Assembly (NCBI GenBank): GCA_963693285.1
Contig: OY848931.1
Location: forward strand, 1,865,001 to 1,929,000
Direction: 5' to 3'
Length of the DNA stretch: 64,000 bases
Source: Xestospongia muta
Lineage: Eukaryota; Porifera; Demospongiae; Haplosclerida; Petrosiidae
Below, piece after piece: positions 51,451-61,015 of the stretch; position 1 is the stretch's first letter; each line of letters starts with the position of its first letter. A program made the position numbers and the translations under genes. Below the pieces are notes generated by a model. It did not search any database. It was not told the origin of the DNA and saw only the letters and a list, made by a program, of their open reading frames with translations.

Positions 51451-52395
51451 TAACGATGTGGTCATCACTATAGTCATTATTGTCTTATTGTTTTAATATA
51501 GGTTAACAAAGCAGCTGGTGAATTATATGGGAATTGAACTCAGGACCTTTAGAATACTTATCAGAGCTCAGAGCTCTATTATCTTAGCCACCTGAGCCTA
51601 AGAGAATGTGTAAGAAAATCCTAACCTAGTGAGACATCATACAAGAGTGAGATAATGATGTGGTCATCACTATAGTTATTATTGTCTTTTGTTTTAATAT
51701 AGGTTAACAAAGCAGCTGGTGAATTACAGTATACTGCTGTCCATTTAGCAGCATTATGTAATGATGATGTCATTATGACACTATTATTAAAATATGGAGC
51801 TGATGTTGAAATAAGAAATGCTGAGTACTTAATTCCATTAACTATGACAAGTAATTACAGTGTTAGGTAAGTCTCAACCACACCCACTAATTATGTTCAA
51901 ATATATTCTTTTTAGAAAAATGTTACTGAACTCAGTTTTGTTATGTGCTGCATCTGATGGTGGTGATATAGCAGAAGTGACACGCCTCCTGACAACCACA
52001 CCCATTAGTCCCAATGTAAAGGGTTTAAGACATAAATGTGCTCTTCATCTTGCAGTTGCCAAAGGATATCAAGAAATTGTTGAATTCCTTGAATGGAGTA
52101 AGTTTGATTACATGATCCTTGATAGTCATGTGATGATCATGTGATTTTAGGTAGATGTTAATATTAGAGGAGGTAGTCGTCAACGTACAGCACTTCATTA
52201 TGCTAGTTTAGGAGGTTATGCTGACATCATTCAAATCTTATTGAGTGCAGGAGCTCATGAGTTTACCAGAGATGCCGGAGGATACACTCCTCTTAATCTT
52301 TGTCAAGGAGATGCTTGTCGTCTTTTACATACTGTATGTCTGTTAATATGTGTATGTATTTTATTATTGTTGCTATAGAAACCAATGTCTCTTGC
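51451..52395 (+). pseudogene. Fragment of FHA-ANK-RING gene, block C
   Basis: After the region downstream of the short isoform, sequence jumps directly to the intron before exon 5, so the FHA exon and exon 4 are deleted. The first 20-odd bases of exon 5 are followed by a SINE (51525-51600). Then intron and exon 5 restart as a full copy (51703-51866), followed by exon 6 (51916-52097, with a 5-bp deletion that shifts the frame) and exon 7 (52151-52333, including the part deleted in B). Homology stops inside exon 8 near 52395. Confidence 0.8.
51525..51600 (-). mobile_element. tRNA-derived SINE copy, block C (first)
   Basis: Minus-strand tRNA-like head (GGCTCAGGTGGCTAAGAT and GAGTTCAATTCC) interrupting a partial exon 5. 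It carries a small internal duplication, CAGAGCTCAGAGCTC. Confidence 0.6.
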
Positions 52396-52439
52396 ATCCA
52401 TTATTTTGTTTATCATTTGACACTTGGCATCATTCATCT

Positions 52440-52535
52440 ATTTTAGTGTGGTAGAAAAATTCTGTGTAATTGAACTTAGGTCCTTTAGATTACTTATGAG
52501 AGCTCTATAATCTGAGCCACTCAAGGCTACATATA
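52440..52535 (-). mobile_element. tRNA-derived SINE copy, block C (second)
   Basis: More diverged minus-strand copy with GAGTGGCTCAGATTATAGAGCTCTC and AAGTTCAATTAC, located where the block C FHA fragment ends. The downstream flank (CTAACCTAGTGAGA) matches that of the other copies and the truncated flank near 25030. Confidence 0.55.
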
Positions 52536-52608
52536 CAGAAATAGAATGAAGACCCTAACCTAGTGAGATATGGTACAAGAGAGAGATTATCATAATATTT
52601 TGTACTTT

Positions 52609-54726
52609 TTATAAAAACTTATAAATGACAATAATAGTCCATTGGGTGGTGTTTGTAAGAGGGCACTCATCTGATATGTCTACAGGAGGTGTAGCAGACA
52701 ATGTGGGGCTGGAAAGGGGTGGAGCTGAGGATCCAAGGGGTGTATGCACTGTGTGAGGTGGTGTAGAGGTGTGTGATGAGTGAGGGAGTGGGGAAGGTGA
52801 AGATGAGGAATGTGAATAATCCAGGATGGGAACATATTGGATGACTTTTTTGGGAGGTGCTGTTGGATGAGTTAGAGCATCCATGTCTTTTCCAGCTAGA
52901 GGGAAACGCTGAGGTGGCCATGGTAACACTTGTGTCACAACATCTTCCATTTCCATTCCTATACCAGGAAGTGGAGGAGAAGATGAATGAGATGAATTAG
53001 GAGTTGATGATTGTTGAGGTGGGCGTGGTCTTTTACGATTGCCAGTAATAAAATTGAGGTATCTTTTTCTTTCCTTGGCCTCACATCTGTTGTGTCGTTC
53101 AGCAAAAATTAGATCACTGACATCCTATCAAAATAAATAAAAAACATAACTTTGTCCTAAAAATATAGTAATTATAACATTAAATTAGCCAGTAAATAGT
53201 AAACATGTGAAGTCACTATATACATGAAGATACATGTATGTGTGTGTGTGTGCGTGTGTGTGTGTGACTGTACCTCTTCTTCATCACTGTCATTTATATC
53301 TCCATTGATTTTTATCCCATGATCAAGTTTTCTGTTCACATGATGAGAATTGAGTCCTGTCTCCTTCCCTTTATCAGCATCACCATTAACGAGGAGCAAT
53401 GTCTGGTCCCATATTCTCTTCTACCTTACGCCATTTTGGTGTTATGATTTCTATATTCTAGCTTTTCTAAACGAGATATAGATATAATGGATTGAGGTAT
53501 TACAATGTTGTCAATGTCGTATTGAGGAGTTGTGACCCCTTTCTTTTCTTGGATAAGCTGGATGTGAGGAGTCTTCATAATAGGCAGAAGTGTTAGCCGA
53601 GTGTCTTTTACGAGGCAATCCTAGTTACCAGACATCATCATAATTGTATTATCAATATACTGTGTACATAATTCATTTGGCTCAATATGGAGATAACATA
53701 CAACTTTTCAAAAGGAAATAAATATAATTAATTCATAACAAACAATAAATAACAATTTATTATGGAGTATGACTATTTAATTTAGTGATTAATTTATTAC
53801 TGACCTTTGCTGTTTCTGTCAGTGGGTGTGTCCAGTGGTGATGGAGAAGGTGAGAATGATCTGCTCCTCTCTAATCCTATAAGAGTACAGTGACAAGATG
53901 TTACTAGTGTAATGAACACTCTTACTTAATAAAGGTCTGTTCAGTGGTGTGTGGTCAAATGGAGGAAGATAACTAGCAGCCTTTCTTTGCTTCGAAAGTG
54001 GAAGAGAAGCATAAGAATGTTCCTGTAGTACTTGATGTATTGCAGTATCTAGCCAGAGACTAGATGGAATATCTAATAGAGACAAACACAGTTATTAACA
54101 TAGGATGTGTTTTCAATATTCAGTAATTATAACAACAAGTTGTTACAAATAAACCACAATGTTACTATAGAAGATCTACATGTTATATATGAACATCAGA
54201 TAACTGATAATGAACATAATATGTCACACTACAGTTAAGACTTTACATACAGCAATGTAAATACCTAACATATATTACTATTACAACTCAATAACCTATT
54301 AACATCCCTTATTAAAGGAAGAACCTCTTTAGATTAAAAAAAATGTAGGGAGATAACACATTCTACAACCTAGTACCCTGTTAATAACATTACCTGCTGG
54401 TTGTGATAAAAATGGATGATAAGATGAATTCAGACAAGTTTTATCATTCTCCTCCTTGGTCCTTGTTTTCCCTCTTTCCTCATCCGTACAAGTTTCCTCT
54501 GAGGGGCATGACAAAGACCTCGAGTTCTAGCACATGTATTGTTTCCTTTATCCATCAATAGAACTGGGAAGGGGTACCCTAAAATATCTCTGACTTGTAA
54601 TGGATGTGTCATCAGAGAGGGGTTTGAAAGAAGCATCTGTCGTACTTGAGAATGACAAGGTGTACTAGAGATACCATTAGATGGAACTTTGGATGACTTT
54701 AAAAGAGAAGCTGGCCCAAAAAACAT
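52609..54726 (-). pseudogene. KANSL1-like 3' gene fragment, block C
   Basis: Contains the same exons as fragment B: about 54392-54726 (ARTRGLCHAPQRKLVRM), about 53950-54072 (DIPSSLWLDTAIHQVLQE), about 53810-53885, PEHE exon about 53275-53625 and last exon 52609-53125. Homology to B is lost upstream of about 54720. Relative to B the first exon has a one-base loss that shifts the frame before SSYHPFLSQPA, and the KLEYKE codons are altered (about 53455). These lesions differ from those in A and B. The C-terminus ends IIVIYKFL, as in A. Confidence 0.7.
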
Positions 54727-54765
54727 TTCAGCTTGTATGTCACCATATCTCAGTTAGTCTTACAT

Positions 54766-57700
54766 TCATTGAGTTGTAGGGAGGCCTAGATGTTTACGTA
54801 TCTTATTAGCTTCTGCTTTGTTTTTAACAATGGCTCCCTCAATAGCAGTAATTATTGTCTTCCAACTAACAGGTATTGACTGTGTAGTTAACCAGCTGTG
54901 AATGACTTCAGAAAGTTTAACAATATTACTATCTTGACTGTGTTTTAAACCATTTAAAACATTGCGAGGAAGATTCAAGGATAAACCGATTTCATGCCAT
55001 TTGTCATCAATGTCAGATAACAGTTCAAGTAGAATGTGCTCATCAGAAACAGTATTTAAAATATCTGGAGTAGCTGTAAAATAGAAAATACACATTAACA
55101 ATGTTCTAGTTATAAATGTACAGTATTCTTGATGTTATTATAACTGTCATAGTCCAGGTAGCTTTGACTATAATCAAAGAAAACTTCAACATAATTTTCA
55201 AGAGATATTATGTATCCTCTTCAATAAACTATTTATATAACCAGCTGTCAAATGTTACTTACTTAATATTGAAACTTGTTGTTGACTTGATACTGATCTG
55301 GTAGGAGAGACTGAATCAGTATGATCTATAGTATCAGGTACTGAGTACTAGAGAGAGAGAGAACAAGAATGAGGTATACACACTTGTCTAAAAGTAGATA
55401 CTAGTTATTATATAACAAATAAAGTTAATAGTAAAAGTAAATTAAATGATTAAATTCATTTAATGTGTTAACACACTAACTTAACAGTCAATATGTATTG
55501 TTTAATTTGATTTGTCCATGTGATACAATATTAGGATCACATGACACATACAGTATACTAGGTGGAATAATTATATTAACAAGTACATTATAATATGTAC
55601 AAATATCATAAGACAATAATATACTTACTATAGTTGATTGGTCATGTAACTCTAATTCAATGTCATGTGACATTGAAGGTTGTCGTTTGGTAATACTAAT
55701 AGTAGTATTATCATCGTAGTCAGAGTTATCCTCCTCATCTGTTCTCTGTCTCTTGTGTTGTCTTCTCTCTTGTCTCTGACTACTAATGGAGGATTCCCTG
55801 CTACTACTCTCATCATTTACTTCATCTCTGTTAGTTGATCTCTTACTGGAGGGTGGAGTAGATGATGATTGATCATATGATCTCTTATTAAGTAGACTTC
55901 TCTCTGTCATCAATAAATCCATGTAAAAAAGATTTTAACAAAGCAGTTTCTTACCTAATGTGTTTGTAATGATCACTTCATTCATACTATCATTAACTTC
56001 AGTTACACTAGAGGACTCTATTAAAGATAATACTCAATACTACTATACAGTATATTAATAAGTAGTACCTTGAGATTGAGTACATAGTACTTCACTTGAT
56101 ACACTAGTAGTAGTGAGCTCTAATATCTAGTAAGTGTTACATAGTATGTAATGAATAGAAGGGAAGAGAGAATATACCTTTGTTGACCACACCAGGTGTC
56201 TTCTCTCTTTTAAAAACATCATTTCATCAGTTAAGACACACTCTGCTGCTAAGCCTTTTTTGTTAACCAAAGCAGGATGAGGAGAAAGTGAGTGACACTT
56301 AGGACAGCAACAAGGAAAGCCAAAGCAATGACGAGATTTGTAAGTGTAGTGTAGTGATTGTGTGACTGTCTCTAGACCTCTGTGTAGTGTGGAGATAATT
56401 TGTTTACAGAGGATATCTAATGTTAAATCTGGTGCTGGACTGTCGCCTCTTCTGTCAACCCAAACTTCAAGATAAGTAGCTCGACTGATAAGAGTGACGT
56501 GATCATAATAATCACCAACGTTAAAGGTAATTTTGTTACGATGATGGACAACTTTATCATGTAATTTGACTAATTTCCACTCTATAAATGTTTGACTGAG
56601 GAGATAAACTACTAGACAACAGAACACACCCACAGGAGTGTACCCACACTCAAAATAGATTGTCAAAGGAGCAGGACAAATGGACTCATCTCTTTGTTCC
56701 TCTTCAACTGGAGCAGGTTTTAGAGCACAAGGCATAAAGTAATAGTTCTCAGTTTTACGACCAACTTTGATCTTCATAGGACCAGCTACAATATGTAGAT
56801 GTTTTAATAGTGATACTAGTCTGGTGGGTGTAAGAGGATCTCTATACCTGGAAGAAAGCTGTTTTACATGTGACTCACTAAATCGACCATTATCACGAAA
56901 CTCTTTTTCAGATGAGGCACTTCCTAACTCTTTAAAAGTAAAACATGATGTGATGAGTTGTGTAATTCTGTCAAATACAAGTTGGAGGTCAGTGATGACA
57001 ATATTTCCTAGTCCCTCTACCTCTGGATAATGCATAATAACACCCGCTCTGTGATGTAAAAACCAGAGAACTTTCTTGAAGTCTTCTCTATCTTTGATTC
57101 CACAATCCTGAGCCATTCTATAACATGTATCTAGTAGATGAATAGGCTTTTCATACTTTCGTAATTTTAGACTAAAGGCACACCAAGAAGCAGGAACAGG
57201 TAACTCATGAAACTTGTTAGAAATAACTCTGTGGAGTAGAGAACGTAACTCTTCTATTTCCTCTTGGTCATTTCTTGTGTCAAGAGGAAAAATGACTTGA
57301 TCTGGAGTTGAATATTGCACAAGATCTTCTCTAAATAGTTCACCACTGGCCTGTATCTTCAGTTTAAGATGGTTGTTGACCGAATCCACTTTAGCTTGAG
57401 CTTCAGTTTCATTTGGAAAACAGTCTCTGTGAGTAGCTATAAGGAATGCAGCAGGTTCTGACTCATCCTTCAATGGTATTTCATTAAAATTCCATCCAAT
57501 AGTATTTTGTCTCAAACAAGCTATACTAGCTAGAGAACGAAAGATGACCTCTTCATGAGTGAGGGATGTTTGGTAAGGTTTTGAATCTCCACTAGATGAC
57601 CGATATGTAATTTCATAACAACTTGTCAAGTCTATTGTTAGATCAAAAACAAGTAGATTGATAGCTGGACCAGTGATAAGAGCTGGTAACATTTCATGGA

Positions 57701-60700
57701 ACTCAGGCTGTCCTCCAGTATCAATGATATGTAACATGGCATGACTGTCTTTAGCTGTTTGTTGAGATCTCTCTTCATAAACCTTTCTTATAGTGACTGG
57801 AATACTTCAATCCCTCTTTCTTCTGCTTCTTTAACTATTTCCTCTGTGTTCTTTTGTCCTTTTGTTGTGTTCACTTCAATATCACCATAATTATCACCAC
57901 CATCCTCTTCTAATTCACATGTATAGTTACACATGTTGTCAATTTCATTAGTTGCTCTAAATGATGTCACAGTACTTGAAGATGAACTGCTATTGAATTG
58001 AATGATTTCACTATTAGTAGGAAGACAATGACTTGTTGATCCATTTTCTTGTTCTTTTCTCTTTAATTCTTTATTGTTGTCTTCACTCTCTTCCTCTTCC
58101 AGTTCTTCATTCATTTCTTCAGTGTCATTTTGTCTCTCTGTTGTGTTAACTTCAATATCACTATAAATGTCACTACCTTCTTCCTCATATTCATCAGTGT
58201 AGCCATTTTTGATGTCAGTATCATTGATTTCTGTCATGACACTTGAAGATGCACATTCAATATCATCACTACTAGTAGTAGAACGATGATTTCTCGAAGT
58301 GCCAGTTAAAATATTCTCAAACATTAAAACAGCTTCTTCATCTAGATCTTGTGTCCTCCATTCTGTGGTAACTACTGCATTATGTTGTTGCAGTTTACGA
58401 AATGAGCTAACTTGTATGGCTGCATCAACCACACCAGTACTAAGAGAAGGTTCTGTAAGAGACTCATTGAGTAATCTCTTCTTTAAAGTACTCTTACCAG
58501 CACCTGGTGGTCCTGTCAAGATACACTTGACAACACATAACATTGCCTCTCCACTAGTACGAAGTGCTTGTTGAGATTTCAAAACATAAGTTATGGTACT
58601 TTGTTCATTGATGAACTTTATAACATCTGCATTTCCTGACTGACGAGCTAATTGAAGTAATTTATTGTAGTGATAATTAATTAATTTAGTAATCCAGTTT
58701 GGGTAATTAGTTTGCATTATTTTTAACAATTCAAAGTGACCCTTTTTACATGCTACGTGTAATGGAGTGATGTCACCCCAGTTATCTTTAGCAGTAACAT
58801 CACAGCTATTCTCTACCACAAGATGTTGTACAACATTCACATTTCCAGATAGACATGCTATATGAAGTGGTCTCCGCTTGATATTATTCTCAGCTTCAAT
58901 ATTACATTGAGGGTGATTAGTTAGTATTTTGACAATTTCAAAGTGGCCTTTTCTACAGGCTTTGTGTAATGGAGTGTCACTACCTTCATCTTTAGCAGTA
59001 ACATCACAGCCTTTCTCTATCACAAGATGTTGTACAATGTCTACATTTCCAGATAGACATGCTATATGAAGTGGTCTCTGCTTGCTATTATTCTCAGCTT
59101 CAATATTACATTGAGGGTGATTAGTTAGTATTTTGACAATTTCAAAGTGACCTTTTCTACATGCATCATGTAACGGAGTATCATGTAACAAAGTGTCACC
59201 CCAGCTTTCTTTAGCAGTAACATCACAGCCTTTCTCTACCACAAGATGTTGTACAACGTCTACATTTCCAGACTGACATGCTTTATGAAGTGGTATCTGC
59301 TTGTTATTATTCTCAGCTTCAATATTACATTGAGGGTGATTAGTTAGTATTTTGACAATTTCAAAGTGACCCTTTTCACATGCTATGTGTAATGGAGTGT
59401 CACCCCAGTTACTTTTAGCAGTAACATCACAGCCTTTTTCTACCATAAGATGTTGTACAACGTCTACATTTCCAGACTGACATGCTTTATGAAGTGGTCT
59501 CTGCTTGTTATTATTCTCAGCTTCAATATTACATTGAGGGTGATTAGTTAGTATTTTGACAATTTCAAAGTGACCCTTCTCACATGCTATGTGTAATGGA
59601 GTATTGTAACGATACTTGAGTTTAAGGTTAATATCAAATACTCCAATATTAACAAGATACTCGGTAACATCTACACAACCCAATTCTACAGCCTCATGTA
59701 GTGGACAATCTATCTCAATGATATTTCTTAAAACAGTATCATTATTAGAGAAAGTTGGTTGATCTTCTTCAAGTCTCCTTGTTAAATATTCCTTGATGCC
59801 AATCTTTCTAACTAACAGTTCAATCATTGATCCTGGTACTTTATCTTCTACTGCTGACTTGATACATTGATGTATGCCATCAACACTAACCTTCTCTCTC
59901 AACAACATAACTATTTCTTTTTGTCCCTGACAAAGTGCATAATGAAGTGGTTGATGTCCTGTATTGTCTAATACTTCAAGATTACATTGTGGTTTAGAAG
60001 ATAGATATTTTACTACTAATAAATGACCATTATTACATGCATTATGTATTGGAGTGTATCCTTTGTCATCTGATACATTGATATCACAACCTTTTCCATC
60101 AAGAGCCTTGATAATTTCCAAATAACCAAACTCAGCAGCATGATGTAATGGATACATTCCACAGTTATTACTTCTAGTCTCACAGTTACATTGAGGTTGA
60201 CTGAGGAGATATTGAACTATTGGTAGATGACCATACTCAATAGCTCTATGTAGAGGAGTGTATGCCTCACTATCTAAACCATTTACATCACATCCTACCT
60301 CATTAACAAGGTACTGTACTATATCTAGATCACCTGATTTAGCTACTTGATGAAGTGGAGGAGAACTACTGTCTTTCCATTGAATAGTGACGCTAGTTTT
60401 AAAAATTTGTTTTGCTAAATACACATGGTTTTCTTGACGTACTCTAGTCATGAAATCATTAAATGATATTGCTCTCAATAATATTGCCATTATATCCCAA
60501 TTTGGTGCCACTTTAATACACTGATATATATCATCAGGATCCAATATATAGTCAGGATTAGTACATATCAATGATACAATGTTACTGTGACCATTTCTAC
60601 TGGCAAAATAAAGGGGAGTTTCCCCTTGATAATTAGGGAGGCCAAAGTCAAAATTATCATTATGATGACCATGTATTAGAAACTCCACAAATTCTTTTTT

Positions 60701-60958
60701 TCCGGCACCACATGACAAATAAAGTGGTGTGGAACCTTTATTATTACGTAAGTAACCACAACTCACGATTTCAGAAGTGGCAATGAGATACTGTAATACG
60801 TCTAATCCACAGTGGTAAGAACTGCAACACAAGTGAATGAGCGTATTCCCATGATCGTCACGTACCCAAGGAGATGTACCTCGTGTAATAAGTCTCTTAA
60901 CAAGATCTAGATCACCTTTAGAACAGGCATCACAAATCTCTACTGTTGACTGTTCCAT
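54766..60958 (-). pseudogene. ROCO-D: ankyrin-Roc-COR gene with a different Death domain, frameshifted
   Basis: Exons are 56178-60958, 56069-56126, 55955-56017, 55629-55903, 55263-55347 and 54766-55073; the 3' exons are in phase. The body matches ROCO-A: MEQSTVEICD start, ankyrin repeats with several 68-residue double units, P-loop GPPGAGKST, G3 DTGGQPEFHEMLP, THRD and COR. An 88-bp deletion near 57807, inside the acidic insertion between P-loop and G3, shifts the frame and separates the ankyrin/P-loop half (57788-60958) from the G3/COR half (56178-57750). The Death segment found in ROCO-A exon 4 is missing. Instead the last exon encodes another Death domain (LLSDIDDKWHEIGLSLNL, VIHSWL, VSWKTIITAIEG) ending LPTTQ. 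Without the deletion it would be an intact gene, so it may be a very young pseudogene or an assembly error. Confidence 0.8.
58740..59600 (-). repeat. Double-ankyrin tandem array in ROCO-D
   Basis: About four coding units of 68 or so residues, with HPQCNIEAENN, KQRPLHKACQSGNVDVVQHL, VEKGCDVTAK and HFEIVKILTN. One unit carries an extra LLHDTPLH insertion (near 59170-59190), a local duplication within the repeat. Confidence 0.8.
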
Positions 60959-61015
60959 TGTCTTGAGAGGGAGTGGCTTCAAATTTAATATTCTCTTTAT
61001 AATGCCCACCTGATT

